This document shows, one piece after another, positions 29,781-40,566 of a DNA stretch of 64,000 nt. The notes beneath the pieces were generated by a model, which was not told the DNA's origin, searched no databases, and saw only the letters and a list, made by a program, of their open reading frames with translations. This DNA comes from Pseudomonas sp. G34 (lineage in GTDB: Bacteria; Pseudomonadota; Gammaproteobacteria; Pseudomonadales; Pseudomonadaceae). The stretch is taken from positions 1-64,000 of the forward strand of contig NZ_JAVHZV010000021.1 in assembly GCF_031119625.1 (NCBI RefSeq). Direction: 5' to 3'. Positions within the stretch are counted from its first letter, which is position 1. Each line of letters starts with the position of its first letter. The position numbers and the translations under genes were made by a program.

Positions 29781-29896
29781 GGCGTTTCATCCGATAACGT
29801 GACCACTTGTTCAGCGATTGACGGCCATCACGCGACAATCGCCAGCGCACTGTTATAGTTAGCGGTATCCACCGTATACCTTTGAAGGATCGCCCC

Positions 29897-30238
29897 ATGA
29901 AACTGTTTCGCTCTTGCGCTGCTGTTCTGGCGCTGACTGCTGCCTCGCTGGCGCTGACCGCCAATGCGCAAGAAGTGCAGCAGAACGCCAGCGGTGACCC
30001 GCTCTACACCGTTCAGGCTCCGGATGGCTTCGCCATGATCGGTGACCTGCTGATCGCCCGTCCGCTGCTGATCGGCGCCACCGCCATTGGCGCAGCGGCG
30101 TTCGTCGTCGCCCTGCCGTTCTCGGCGTTGGGTGGCGGCATCGGCGCCACCGGCCGTGCGCTGGTGGTCGAGCCGGGCAAGGCGGCGTTCGTGCGCTGCC
30201 TGGGTTGCACCGGTGACGGCTACAACCAGCGCCAGTAA
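29897..30238 (+). CDS. Small exported protein with a hydrophobic segment
   Basis: 113 residues. A signal peptide ([24 protein letters not shown]) is followed by a short polar part, one hydrophobic helix (about 48-76, rich in Gly/Ala) and a conserved-looking end with two close cysteines ([10 protein letters not shown]). Automatic annotation sometimes calls such proteins multidrug transporter, which the size does not support. Function unknown. It has its own terminator at 30257-30284. Confidence 0.7.
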   Translation: MKLFRSCAAVLALTAASLALTANAQEVQQNASGDPLYTVQAPDGFAMIGDLLIARPLLIGATAIGAAAFVVALPFSALGGGIGATGRALVVEPGKAAFVRCLGCTGDGYNQRQ

Positions 30239-30256
30239 GCGCACAGGTCGACCAAT

Positions 30257-30284
30257 GAAAAGCCCCTCGCTGAGGGGTTTTTTA
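30257..30284. terminator. Bidirectional terminator
   Basis: AAAAGCCCCTC, a four-base loop GCTG and GAGGGGTTTTTT-like arm lie between the convergent small exported protein gene and ggt. T runs occur on both strands. Confidence 0.88.
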
Positions 30285-30298
30285 TTGCCTGGGGTTTT

Positions 30299-31993
30299 TC
30301 AGCGGCTGGTTTGTACCGCGCTGTTGCCGATGCCCCGTGGGTCGCTGGCCGCTTCGACCTGGCCGCTGGCCTTGTTCCAGCGCAGCACCTGCTGGTTGCC
30401 GTACTCGCGGCCCACGTTCTTGAGCGTGTAGCCACGCGCCTGCAGCTCGGCGATCTGGGCGGCGCTGAAGGCCTGCGGCTCGTGCTCGATGACGTCCGGC
30501 AGGTATTGGTGATGGTAGCGCGGCACCGCCGGCCAGCTGGCGATGGGCTGACCGTCCAGGTACTGCAGGATCGACAACAGCACCATGCTCGGGATGCGGC
30601 TGCCACCCGGCGTGCCGAAGCTGGTGAATTCCCCTGGGCTGTCGATGAAGGTCGGGCTCATGCTCGACAGCGGGCGCTTGCCGGCGGCAATCGCGTTGGC
30701 CTGGCTGCCGGCGAGTCCATAGGCGTTGGCGCCGCTCAGGTCGGCGGCGAAATCGTCCATCTCATCGTTGAGCACCACACCGGTGCCCGGCACCGTGAAG
30801 GCGGCGCCAAATGGCAGGTTGATCGACAGCGTCGCACTCACCGCGTTGCCGTCGGCGTCCAGTACGGTGAAGTGGGTCGTGTGGTCGCCTTCCTTCCAGG
30901 TACCGGCCGGCGGCAGTTCGCTGCTCGGTGTGGCGTCGTGCGGATCGATACTGCGGCTCAGGCGTTGCAGGTATTCGGGGTTGAGCAGGCGAGCAGCAGG
31001 GTTTTCGACGAAATCCGGGTCGCCCAGCTGGCCGCGGTCGCGGTAGGCCCGGCGCAGGGTTTCCACCACCAGGTGGGTGCGCTGCAGCGGGTCGGCCTCG
31101 CGCCAGGTCAGTTGTTGCAGCATCAACAGGCTCTGGGCCAGGGCCACACCGCCGGCCGAAGGCGGCGGCGCGCTGATCAGCTCGCGGCCTTCGGCCAGTG
31201 GCACGCGAATCGGTTGGCGCTGTACGGTGCGGTAGTCGGCCAGATCCTGCAGCGTCCAGATACCGCCAGCGGCGCGCACGCCGGCGACCAGGCGCTCGGC
31301 CAAGGGGCCGGCATAGAAGCCATCGCGGCCATGCTTGGCCAGCGTCAGCAGGGTGTCGGCCAGCTCCGGCTGGCGCAGCAGGGTGCCTTCTGCGGGAACC
31401 TCGCCGCTATCGAGGAACAGCCGCGCGGTTTCCGCGTCGTCGCGCATCGCGGCCAGGCGCATCGTCGCTCGGTCACGGTATACGCGGTCGACCGGAAAGC
31501 CTTCGCGTGCCAGGCGGATGGCCGGCGCCAGGCTGTCGCGCAAGGCCAGCCTGCCGTGCTGCTCGGCCAGTTCGACCAGTGCAGCGGGCAGGCCTGGAAT
31601 GGCGGCAGCGAGTGCGCCATCGCGGGACAGCGCTGGCTGCACCTGGCCATCGCGGCGATAGAGATCGGCATGCGCCGCACCAGGCGCACGTTCGCGGGCG
31701 TCGAGAAAATCGTAATGGCCGTCGGCGCTGCGCAGCAGAAAGAAACCGCCGCCGCCAAGGCCGGAGCCGTAGGGCTCGACCACGGCGAGCGCGGCGCTGA
31801 TGGCCACGGCAGCGTCGAAGGCATTGCCGCCCAGCGCCAGGGTTTCCTTGCCGGCTACCGTGGCGGCGGGGTGGGCACTGGCGATGGCGCTGCTGCCCGG
31901 GCGTTCGACGGCCTGCAGGCCGAGGCTGAGCAGCAGAAGCAGCGCGCCAGAGAGTGCGCGCAGGGAATGCAGGCCGCGAGGGTGGCGGCGCAT
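30299..31993 (-). CDS. ggt: Gamma-glutamyltransferase
   Basis: 564-residue Ntn-hydrolase proenzyme that cleaves gamma-glutamyl bonds of glutathione and related compounds in the periplasm. Signal peptide at about 10-28 (SLRALSGALLLLLSLGLQA). The autocleavage site is the first Thr of TTHFTVLDADGNAVS, which becomes the N-terminal nucleophile of the small subunit; the oxyanion-loop region PLSSMSPTF and a late GTPGGSRIPSMV are present. The start at 31993 lies two bases after the end of the ferredoxin gene, so they are probably cotranscribed. Confidence 0.93.
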   Translation of the reverse strand: MRRHPRGLHSLRALSGALLLLLSLGLQAVERPGSSAIASAHPAATVAGKETLALGGNAFDAAVAISAALAVVEPYGSGLGGGGFFLLRSADGHYDFLDARERAPGAAHADLYRRDGQVQPALSRDGALAAAIPGLPAALVELAEQHGRLALRDSLAPAIRLAREGFPVDRVYRDRATMRLAAMRDDAETARLFLDSGEVPAEGTLLRQPELADTLLTLAKHGRDGFYAGPLAERLVAGVRAAGGIWTLQDLADYRTVQRQPIRVPLAEGRELISAPPPSAGGVALAQSLLMLQQLTWREADPLQRTHLVVETLRRAYRDRGQLGDPDFVENPAARLLNPEYLQRLSRSIDPHDATPSSELPPAGTWKEGDHTTHFTVLDADGNAVSATLSINLPFGAAFTVPGTGVVLNDEMDDFAADLSGANAYGLAGSQANAIAAGKRPLSSMSPTFIDSPGEFTSFGTPGGSRIPSMVLLSILQYLDGQPIASWPAVPRYHHQYLPDVIEHEPQAFSAAQIAELQARGYTLKNVGREYGNQQVLRWNKASGQVEAASDPRGIGNSAVQTSR

Positions 31994-31995
31994 TA

Positions 31996-32352
<357 letters not shown>

Positions 32353-32375
32353 TCAAGCATGCAAACGTTGCCGGG

Positions 32376-33163
<788 letters not shown>

Positions 33164-33185
33164 CGCTCACCCTGATCGATCCGGC

Positions 33186-34193
33186 TCAGGTCGCCAGCCC
33201 TGCCAGCCATTCAGGAAGACGCCGTTCCAGGTAATAGCCGGGCCGGCGCGGCGAGCCGTCGACGAAGCCGACATGGCCGCCCTTGGCATGCAATTCGAAG
33301 GTGATGCAGGCCGGCAGTTCATCGGCCTCGGGCAGGCTATGGGGATAGACGAAGGGGTCGTCGCTGGACTGGATCATCAACGTCGGCGTCTGGATGCGGC
33401 CCAGGTAGTAGCGGCTCGACGAGCGGCGATAGTAGTCGTCGGCGTTTTCGAAGCCGTGCAGCGGCGCGGTGATGCGCCCGTCGAAGTCCCAGAAGGTGCG
33501 CATGCCCTCCAGCGGGCCGAGCTTTTCCAGCATCGACAGGCGATCGGCCTGACCCTGGTGGGCGAACAGGCGTTGCTTGTCCTTCACATAGGCAACCATG
33601 GCGCGCATGAAGTGCGCCTGGTAGACCCGCGAAAAACCCACGCCGATGCGATCGGCACACTGATCGAGGCGAAACGGCACCGACACCGCGGCGGCGCCTT
33701 GCAGGCCGCTGTCGGCGCCGCTCTCGCCGAGGTACTTGAGCAGCACATTGCCGCCCAGTGAATAGCCCACCGCATACAGCGGCGCCAGGGGATGCTTGGC
33801 TTGCAGGTGGCGGATGGTCTCGGCGAGGTCTTCGCTGGCGCCGGAGTGGTAGCCGCGGGGCAGCAGGTTGGGTTCCCCCGAGCAGCCGCGCCAGTTCAGC
33901 GCCACGCTGGCCCAGCCCTGGGCAGCCAGCTGGCGTTGCAGGCCGAGCACGTAGTGGGAGCTGGAGGAACCGGTCAGGCCGTGCAGCACCAGCACCAGGG
34001 GCGCGTGGGCCTGGTGCGGGCCATGCCAGTCGAGGTCGAGAAAGTCGCCGTCTTCCAGCCACAGGCGCTCGCGCTGCCGCTCGAGTACTGGTGGGCGGCG
34101 GCACAGCGAGCCCCAGAGGGTTTGCAGATGCGGGCCGGGCAGCCACCAGGCAGCCGTGAAGAGGGCTCGGCCGTTCATCTCCTGGGCCGTCAC
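33186..34193 (-). CDS. YheT-type alpha/beta-hydrolase
   Basis: 335-residue hydrolase of the YheT/EMB8 group. Signature elements are WWLPGPHLQTLWGSL at the N-terminus, VLVLHGLTGSSSSHYV (oxyanion region), nucleophile elbow VGYSLGGNVLLKYLGE and the late His in HAKGGHVGFVDG. Substrate unknown, probably an ester. Start: a GTG at 34193 keeps the spacing from the upstream gene; an ATG at 34178 has CAGGAG directly against it, which is too close to act as its ribosome site. Confidence 0.88.
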   Translation of the reverse strand: MTAQEMNGRALFTAAWWLPGPHLQTLWGSLCRRPPVLERQRERLWLEDGDFLDLDWHGPHQAHAPLVLVLHGLTGSSSSHYVLGLQRQLAAQGWASVALNWRGCSGEPNLLPRGYHSGASEDLAETIRHLQAKHPLAPLYAVGYSLGGNVLLKYLGESGADSGLQGAAAVSVPFRLDQCADRIGVGFSRVYQAHFMRAMVAYVKDKQRLFAHQGQADRLSMLEKLGPLEGMRTFWDFDGRITAPLHGFENADDYYRRSSSRYYLGRIQTPTLMIQSSDDPFVYPHSLPEADELPACITFELHAKGGHVGFVDGSPRRPGYYLERRLPEWLAGLAT

Positions 34194-34198
34194 ACTGA

Positions 34199-34765
34199 TT
34201 ACCAGCCGAACTCGTCGGCCAGCGATTGCGCGGCAGATCGGCTGCTCAGCAAGGGGGCCAGCGCATCGATCAGCCGTTCGCGGTGCCGTGGGTTGACGCT
34301 GTAGTCGTCGAGAAAGATGTCTTCACCGGCACTGTTCCAGGTGGCGTCGAATGTGGCGAGGCAGGCGATCATCTGTTCCAGGCTGTCGAATATCGGTGCG
34401 GGTTGCCAGCTGCCGCCACCATGGCGGTCGTGCAGCACCTTGCCGCTACTTGTCTCGAAGATGAACGGGTCGCCACCCTGGTCGGCAACCACCAGCCAGT
34501 CGTCGTGCCAGCCGGTCAGGCGCTCCCCGCTGATGCCATGCCAGCGGTAGCCGGCCTGCATGCGCCACAGGCGAGCCAGAGCCGGAATGAAGAACGAGTT
34601 GCCGGCGGTGGCCAGGTTGCAATCATCGGGGCCGATCTCGCGGTAGAACCTGGCGATATCGGCAGGCAGGGGAATTTCGCCCTGCCAGTCGGAGGCCTCT
34701 TGTGCACGCAGCTCCAGGCCTTGCTCAACCAGCGCGTTGCGCAAGGCCAGGGTGGGCTCAGGCAT
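34199..34765 (-). CDS. SMI1/KNR4-like protein
   Basis: 188 residues. The phrases PLPADIARFYREIGPDD, WLVVADQGGDPFIFETSSGKV and a late DYSVNPRHRERLIDAL fit the SMI1/KNR4 (SUKH) superfamily fold. Such domains are frequent immunity proteins to polymorphic toxins, but here no toxin gene is near; it overlaps the rsmD stop by eight bases and precedes a hydrolase, so a housekeeping or regulatory role is as likely. The fold call is by eye. Confidence 0.6.
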   Translation of the reverse strand: MPEPTLALRNALVEQGLELRAQEASDWQGEIPLPADIARFYREIGPDDCNLATAGNSFFIPALARLWRMQAGYRWHGISGERLTGWHDDWLVVADQGGDPFIFETSSGKVLHDRHGGGSWQPAPIFDSLEQMIACLATFDATWNSAGEDIFLDDYSVNPRHRERLIDALAPLLSSRSAAQSLADEFGW

Positions 34766-35363
34766 CGCGTCGCTCCCACAGTGCGTAATGCACCTGCCCG
34801 GCCTTCTGCTCACGGTGCAGGCGCCAGTTGCCGGGCATGCCGAGGCTCGATGGCACCTGCTCGCTCTCGGTGTAGACCCAGGCGTCGGCGGCCAGCCAGC
34901 CGCGCTCTTCGAGCAGCGTGCAGGCGGGCAGCAGCAGGTTCTGGCTGAACGGTGGGTCGAGGAACACCAGGTCGAACGGCGTGGCCGGCTGGCTCTGCAG
35001 GTAGGCGAGTGCATCGCTTTGCAGCACCTGGCCGTTTTCGCAACGCAGGGTGGCCAGGTGGCCGCGCAGGCTGGTTACCGCAGTCGGGTTGAGGTCCAGG
35101 GCCAGGGCGCTGCCGGCGCCGCGCGACAGCGCTTCGAGAAACAGCGCGCCGCTGCCGGCGAAGGGGTCGAGCACCTTGGCGGCTTCGACGTAAGGCGCCA
35201 GCCAGTTGAACAGGGTTTCCCTCACACGGTTGGGCGTGGGCCGCAGGCCGTGAGCCATGGGGAAGCTGAACTGGCGGCTGCGCCATTGGCCGGCAATGAT
35301 CCGCAGCTGGCCATCGCCGCCGTGGGCGACGGGCGCTTTGCCGGAGGTCGGTCGTCTGGCCAT
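34758..35363 (-). CDS. rsmD: 16S rRNA (guanine-966-N2) methyltransferase
   Basis: 201-residue SAM-dependent methyltransferase acting on the 30S subunit. It has RIIAGQWRSRQFSFP, TPNRVRETLFNWLAP, the SAM loop VLDPFAGSGALFLEALSRGA and the catalytic VFLDPPFS. A basic N-terminal tail precedes the domain. Its start coincides with the stop of the M16 peptidase gene. Confidence 0.95.
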   Translation of the reverse strand: MARRPTSGKAPVAHGGDGQLRIIAGQWRSRQFSFPMAHGLRPTPNRVRETLFNWLAPYVEAAKVLDPFAGSGALFLEALSRGAGSALALDLNPTAVTSLRGHLATLRCENGQVLQSDALAYLQSQPATPFDLVFLDPPFSQNLLLPACTLLEERGWLAADAWVYTESEQVPSSLGMPGNWRLHREQKAGQVHYALWERRDA

Positions 35364-36853
35364 CAGTGCTCCGGTACGGCAGCGGGCTGTTCAGCCGGCT
35401 TGTCGGTGGGCGGCGGCAGTTCCTTCTGCTCGACCGTTGGCCCGGCACTGACGATCACCAGGGCCTCGGGATCGAGGTGCTTGGCCATGGCCGCCTTGAC
35501 CTGGTCGACGCTGAGCGCCTGTACCTGGGCCATGAAGTCTTCCAGATAGGTCAGCGGCAGGTCGTAGAAACCGATGGCGCCGAGCTGGCCGACGATGGCT
35601 GCGTTACTGGCCGTGGACAGTGGGAAGCTGCCGGCCATTTCGCGTTTGGCGGCGTCCAGCTCTTGCTGGGTCGGGCCGTTGGCGATGAAGTCGCGCAGCA
35701 GGTCCTTGACCAGTTGCAGGGTGCCTTCGCTGAGTTCGGCGCGGGTCTGCAGGTTGATCATGAACGGGCCGCGGGCCTGCATGGCGGTAAACCCGGAATA
35801 CACGCCATAGGTCAGGCCGCGCTTTTCGCGGACTTCGGTCATCAACCGGGTGCCGAAACCGCCGCCACCGAACACCTGGTTGCCCAGGTACAGCGCTGCG
35901 TAGTCCGGATCCTTGCGGGTGATGCCGAGCTGGGCGATCAGCAGGTGGGTCTGGTTGGACGGAAACTCGATATGGCTCAAACCAGGCTTGGGCGCCTCGG
36001 GCTCGACGGTCTTCGCCAGCGCCGGACCCTTGGGCAGCGCGGCAGAGACCTCGGCGGCCATGGCTTCGGCTTCCTCGCGGGACAGGTCGCCAACCACCGC
36101 GATCACCGCGTTGCCAGCGGCGTAGGCCTTGGCATGGAAGGCCTTGAGCTGTTCGCGGCTGATGCCGGGAACCGACTGCGCGGTGCCTTCGCTGGGGTGA
36201 CCGTAGGGGTGCTGGCCGTACAGGCGCTCGAACAGCTCGAGGCTGGCCAGCTTGCCCGGGTTCTGCTTCTGGAATTCGAAGCCGGCGAGGATCTGGTTCT
36301 TGATGCGCGCCAGCGAATCGGCGGGGAAGGTCGGCTGACCGATCACCTGCTCGAACAGCTTCAGGGCCGGTTCGCGCTGCTCGGCGGCGCTGAGGCTGCG
36401 CAGGCTGGTGACCGCCATGTCGCGGTAGGCACCGTTGCCGAACTCGGCACCGAGGCTCTCGAAGCCGGCGGCAATGGCGCCGACGTCCTTGCCGGGTACG
36501 CCTTCGTTGAGCATGGCGTTGGTCAGCATCGCCAGGCCGGGCACCTCGCCGTCCTGGCTGCTGCCGCCGGCGAAGGTCAGGCGCAGGTCGAACATCGGCA
36601 GCTCGCGGGCTTCGACGAACAGCACCTTGGCACCCTCGGCGGTCTGCCAGCTCTGGATGTCCAGTTTGCGGCGGGCCGGCTCCTTGCCATCCAGCTCGGC
36701 CAGCGACTGCAGCTGGCTGTCGTCGGCTTGTGCGGCCTGGGCCCCAGGCTCGACGGCATCCGGTGCACGCTTGACGGTAAAGGCCAGGGCCGCCAGCAGG
36801 GCGATCAGAAACAAGCCCAGCAGGGCATAGCGCGGACCGTTGCGCTTACTCAT
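35363..36853 (-). CDS. M16 peptidase-like protein without the zinc motif
   Basis: 496 residues with one N-terminal membrane anchor (about 10-25). Both halves of an M16 core are present, but the HxxEH zinc motif is replaced: at that position it reads GLAMLTNAMLNEG. It therefore looks like the non-catalytic partner of the next gene, as alpha and beta subunits do in mitochondrial processing peptidase. The C-terminus is rich in Pro/Glu. It overlaps the upstream M16 gene by eight bases. Confidence 0.9.
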   Translation of the reverse strand: MSKRNGPRYALLGLFLIALLAALAFTVKRAPDAVEPGAQAAQADDSQLQSLAELDGKEPARRKLDIQSWQTAEGAKVLFVEARELPMFDLRLTFAGGSSQDGEVPGLAMLTNAMLNEGVPGKDVGAIAAGFESLGAEFGNGAYRDMAVTSLRSLSAAEQREPALKLFEQVIGQPTFPADSLARIKNQILAGFEFQKQNPGKLASLELFERLYGQHPYGHPSEGTAQSVPGISREQLKAFHAKAYAAGNAVIAVVGDLSREEAEAMAAEVSAALPKGPALAKTVEPEAPKPGLSHIEFPSNQTHLLIAQLGITRKDPDYAALYLGNQVFGGGGFGTRLMTEVREKRGLTYGVYSGFTAMQARGPFMINLQTRAELSEGTLQLVKDLLRDFIANGPTQQELDAAKREMAGSFPLSTASNAAIVGQLGAIGFYDLPLTYLEDFMAQVQALSVDQVKAAMAKHLDPEALVIVSAGPTVEQKELPPPTDKPAEQPAAVPEH

Positions 36854-38204
36854 CGCGCTTCTCCTCGGGCAGAACGTGGGCGACGCTGAGGCGATCGCGG
36901 GTGAAATAGGTCTTGGCGGCGTTCTGGATGTCGGCCGGGGTCACGGCCTCCAGCTCGGCCAGTTCCTGGTCGATCAGTTTCCAGGACAGGCCGACGGTTT
37001 CCAGCTGGCCGATGGCGGTGGCCTGGCTGCTGATCGAGTCGCGGTCATAGACCAGCTCGGCGATCAGCTGGGCGCGTACGCGGGCCAGCTCTTCGGCCGA
37101 GGGCGCGCTGTTCTGCAGATCCTGCAGTTCGCGCCAGATGCCCGCCTCGGTCTGCTCCAGGGTCTTGCCGGTCTGCACGTTGGGCGTGGCGGAGATCGTG
37201 AACAGGCTGTCGCCGCGGGTGTAGCCGTTGTACCAGGCGCCGGCGCCGGAGACCAATTCCTCGCCGCGCTCCAGGCGGGTGGCCAGGCGTGCGCTGTAGC
37301 CGCCATCGAGCAGGGCGGCGATCAGGCGCAGGGCGTGTACGTCTCGCGGGTTCTTGGCGGTGGCCAGGCCCGGCACGTTGAAGCCCATCATCAGGCTCGG
37401 CAACTGGGTCTTCAGGTGCAGGGTGATCTGCCGCTCACCCGGCGCGGGCAGCTCCAGGGGAATCTTCGCCGCCGGCACGTCGCGCTTGGGGATCGCGCCG
37501 AAATAGCGCTGGGCCAAGGCTTTCACGGCGTCCGCGGTAACGTCGCCGACCACCACCAGGGTGGCGTTGTTGGGCACGTACCAGGTTTCGTACCAGTGGC
37601 GCAGCTCCTGCACGTTCATGCGATCCAGGTCGGCCATCCAGCCGATGGTCGGGATGCTGTAGCCGCTGGCCGGGTAGGCCATGGCCTTGAAGCGCTCGTA
37701 GGCCAGCCCCGAGGGCTTGTCGTCGGTGCGCAGGCGGCGTTCCTCCTTGATCACCTCGATTTCGCGGGCGAACTCTTCCGGCGGCAGGCGCAGGCTGGCC
37801 AGGCGGTCGGCTTCCAGCTCGAAGGCCACGCCCAGGCGATCGGCGGCCAGCACCTGGTAGTAGGCGGTGTAGTCGTCGCTGGTGAAGGCGTTTTCCTCGG
37901 CGCCCAGGTCGCGCAGTACCCGCGAGGCTTCGCCGGGGCCGAGCTTGCGGCTGCCCTTGAACATCATGTGTTCCAGGGCATGGGACAGGCCCGTCTGGCC
38001 GGCGGTCTCGTAGCTGGAGCCGACCTTGTACCAGATCTGCGAGACCACCACGGGGGCGCGGTGGTCTTCGCGGACGATGACCTTGAGGCCGTTATCCAGG
38101 GTGAATTCGTGGGTGGGTTGCGGGGCCGCGGCCTGCGCCCCGAAGGGCAGGGCACAGACGGCCAGCAGCAGGCCGGCGAGATGGCGGGCAAGTGAACTGG
38201 ACAA
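36846..38204 (-). CDS. M16 zinc peptidase (catalytic partner)
   Basis: 452 residues. A signal peptide (HLAGLLLAVCALPFGAQA) directs it to the periplasm. The inverted zinc motif HALEH, in GLSHALEHMMFKG, and the downstream Glu in the EVIKEERR region make it the active member of the pair. I chose a TTG start at 38204 because GAGGAGAGAGG stands just upstream and no ATG exists near the signal peptide; the open frame continues to 38723 but that part is implausible. Substrates are likely peptides; the partner pair is common in pseudomonads. Confidence 0.9.
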   Translation of the reverse strand: MSSSLARHLAGLLLAVCALPFGAQAAAPQPTHEFTLDNGLKVIVREDHRAPVVVSQIWYKVGSSYETAGQTGLSHALEHMMFKGSRKLGPGEASRVLRDLGAEENAFTSDDYTAYYQVLAADRLGVAFELEADRLASLRLPPEEFAREIEVIKEERRLRTDDKPSGLAYERFKAMAYPASGYSIPTIGWMADLDRMNVQELRHWYETWYVPNNATLVVVGDVTADAVKALAQRYFGAIPKRDVPAAKIPLELPAPGERQITLHLKTQLPSLMMGFNVPGLATAKNPRDVHALRLIAALLDGGYSARLATRLERGEELVSGAGAWYNGYTRGDSLFTISATPNVQTGKTLEQTEAGIWRELQDLQNSAPSAEELARVRAQLIAELVYDRDSISSQATAIGQLETVGLSWKLIDQELAELEAVTPADIQNAAKTYFTRDRLSVAHVLPEEKRDE

Positions 38205-38458
38205 ACCTCTCTCCTCGTTGAACCACGCCGGGCGTGGGATTGCGGTCGGGTGTGAGCGCGGTGCAGCATCGTCGAAGCAGGCCGTCAGGACGGCGGTGCG
38301 GCTTAGCCGTGGCAGCTGCGGAGGTGCTAGGATACGCATCCGTTTTAACGGCGACCACGTCCTGTGCGGTGGCAGTCTGCAATTAGCCATCTGCAAGCCC
38401 TTCAGCCCACCCGTGCAAGGGCGCCATGGCGTTCGCCCCAGTGAGATAGCCGTCCTCC

Positions 38459-39895
38459 ATGTTTGGTTCAAAAGACGACAACAAGACCCCGGCCCCCGAG
38501 CAGGGTGCCGAGAAAGCCGAAAAACGTGGCCTGTTCGGCTGGCTGCGCAAGAAGCCGACCGAGCCTGCGCCAGCTGCCTCCGAGCCGCAGGCCGAGGTGC
38601 CAGAGGCACTGCCGCAAGCATCGCCCGAGCCAGCGCCCCAGGAGCCGTTAGCCGAGGCCTCGCCGGCCATGGAGCACGAACCGATCGAGCGCGACCCGAT
38701 CGAACGCGACCCGATCGAAACACCCGTTTTCAGCGCGCCGACCGTAGCCGCTGAGCGCGTGCTCGATGACGCCACCCGTCATGGGCCCGAAGCGTTGCCA
38801 GAGCCCGTTGCCGAACAACCGGCCGCACCGGCCGAGCATCCCGCCCCGCTGGCCACCGGCAGCGATGTTCAGCACGCCATGCCCGCCACGCCGGCCGCGG
38901 TGCTCACCGTACCGGCCGAGGCGGTCAGCGAGCCGGTGGTCGAGCAGAACAAGCCGTCGGACAACAAGGGCGGCTGGTTCGCCCGCCTGCGCCAGGGCCT
39001 GTCGAAGACCAGCGCCAGCATCGGCGAAGGCATGGCCAGCCTGTTCCTCGGCAGGAAGACCATCGACGATGACCTGCTCGACGAGATCGAGACCCGCCTG
39101 CTCACCGCCGATGTCGGCGTCGAGGCCACCACCGCGATCATCGGCAGCCTGACCCAGAGGGTCGCGCGCAAGCAACTGACCGACAGCGATGCACTGTTCA
39201 AGGCGCTGCAGGAAGAGCTGGCCGCCATGCTGCGCCCGGTCGAGCAGCCGCTGCAGATCGACAGCGCCAAGCGTCCCTACGTGATCCTGGTGGTCGGCGT
39301 GAACGGCGCCGGCAAGACCACCACCATCGGCAAGCTGGCCAAGAAGCTGCAGGGCGAGGGCAAGAAGGTCATGCTCGCCGCTGGCGATACCTTCCGCGCT
39401 GCCGCCGTCGAGCAGCTGCAGGTATGGGGCGAGCGCAACAAGATCCCGGTGATCGCCCAGCACACCGGCGCCGACTCGGCCTCGGTGATCTTCGACGCCG
39501 TGCAGGCCGCCAAGGCCCGCGGCATGGACGTGCTGATCGCCGATACCGCCGGCCGTCTGCACACCAAGGACAATCTGATGGAGGAGTTGAAGAAAGTCCG
39601 TCGGGTAATCGGCAAGCTCGATGACAGCGCTCCCCATGAAGTGCTGCTGGTGCTGGATGCCGGCACCGGCCAGAACGCCATCAATCAGGCCAAACAATTC
39701 AACCAGACGGTGAACTTGACCGGCCTGGCCCTGACCAAGCTGGATGGCACGGCCAAGGGTGGGGTGATCTTCGCCCTGGCCAAGCAGTTCGGCCTGCCGA
39801 TTCGCTACATCGGTGTTGGCGAAGGTATCGACGATCTGCGCACCTTCGAGGCCGAACCCTTCGTTCAGGCGCTTTTCCAGCAACGGGAGCAGTGA
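38459..39895 (+). CDS. ftsY: Signal recognition particle receptor FtsY
   Basis: 478 residues. A long acidic, Pro/Ala/Glu-rich A domain (1-165) includes three tandem (D/E)-P-I-E-(R/T) units at 74-88; then the N domain and the SRP GTPase: G1 [20 protein letters not shown], and TKLDGTAKG. It docks SRP-ribosome complexes at the membrane. It is divergent from the M16 genes and heads the ftsY-ftsE-ftsX operon. Confidence 0.97.
   Translation: MFGSKDDNKTPAPEQGAEKAEKRGLFGWLRKKPTEPAPAASEPQAEVPEALPQASPEPAPQEPLAEASPAMEHEPIERDPIERDPIETPVFSAPTVAAERVLDDATRHGPEALPEPVAEQPAAPAEHPAPLATGSDVQHAMPATPAAVLTVPAEAVSEPVVEQNKPSDNKGGWFARLRQGLSKTSASIGEGMASLFLGRKTIDDDLLDEIETRLLTADVGVEATTAIIGSLTQRVARKQLTDSDALFKALQEELAAMLRPVEQPLQIDSAKRPYVILVVGVNGAGKTTTIGKLAKKLQGEGKKVMLAAGDTFRAAAVEQLQVWGERNKIPVIAQHTGADSASVIFDAVQAAKARGMDVLIADTAGRLHTKDNLMEELKKVRRVIGKLDDSAPHEVLLVLDAGTGQNAINQAKQFNQTVNLTGLALTKLDGTAKGGVIFALAKQFGLPIRYIGVGEGIDDLRTFEAEPFVQALFQQREQ
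38678..38722 (+). repeat. Three tandem 15-base units inside ftsY
   Basis: Units 38678-38692, 38693-38707 and 38708-38722 differ by few bases (second unit GACCCGATCGAACGC). Each encodes (D/E)-P-I-E-(R/T). It is in frame and in the variable acidic A domain, so copy number could vary without loss of function. Confidence 0.9.
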
Positions 39896-40566
39896 TGATC
39901 CGATTCGAGCAGGTCGGCAAGCGTTACCCCAACGGACATGTCGGGTTGCATGAGTTGAGTTTCCGCGTGCGCCGCGGCGAGTTTTTGTTCGTCACCGGCC
40001 ACTCCGGCGCCGGCAAGAGCACGCTGCTGCGCCTGCTGCTGGCCATGGAGCGCCCGACCTCCGGCAAGCTGCTGCTGGCCGGGCAGGACCTGGGGCAGAT
40101 CAGCAACGCGCAGATTCCTTTCCTGCGCCGGCAGATCGGCGTGGTGTTCCAGAACCACCAACTGCTGTTCGACCGCAGCGTGTTCGACAACGTGGCCCTG
40201 CCACTGCAGATCCTCGGCCTGTCCAAGAGCGATATCGGCCGCCGCGTCGGCTCGGCGCTGGAGCGGGTTTCGCTGAGCGACAAGGCCGAGCTGTACCCCG
40301 GCGACCTGTCGACCGGGCAGCAACAGCGCGTCGGCATCGCCCGCGCCATCGTCCATCGTCCGGCCCTGCTGCTGGCCGACGAACCCACCGGTAACCTCGA
40401 CCCGCGTCTGGCGGCAGAAATCATGGGCGTATTCGAAGACATCAACCGCCTCGGCACCAGCGTGCTGATCGCCAGTCACGACCTGGCACTGATCGCGCGC
40501 ATGCGTCACCGCATGCTCACCCTGCAACGCGGCCGCCTGATCGGCGATGGGGAGGCCGGCGAATGA
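39892..40566 (+). CDS. ftsE: Cell division ATP-binding protein FtsE
   Basis: 224-residue ABC ATPase with Walker A GHSGAGKST, signature LSTGQQQRVGIARA and Walker B LLLADEPTGNLD. With FtsX it forms the divisome complex that activates peptidoglycan hydrolases through periplasmic EnvC-type partners. Start overlaps ftsY by four bases. Confidence 0.97.
   Translation: MMIRFEQVGKRYPNGHVGLHELSFRVRRGEFLFVTGHSGAGKSTLLRLLLAMERPTSGKLLLAGQDLGQISNAQIPFLRRQIGVVFQNHQLLFDRSVFDNVALPLQILGLSKSDIGRRVGSALERVSLSDKAELYPGDLSTGQQQRVGIARAIVHRPALLLADEPTGNLDPRLAAEIMGVFEDINRLGTSVLIASHDLALIARMRHRMLTLQRGRLIGDGEAGE

Noticed and set aside
34199..34765. Toxin-immunity locus
   Set aside because: No toxin, Rhs or contact-dependent inhibition gene lies near; the gene is embedded among housekeeping genes.
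38205..38723. N-terminal extension of the catalytic M16 peptidase
   Set aside because: It would overlap the divergent ftsY start and place a signal peptide inside the protein. TTG at 38204 has a strong ribosome site.
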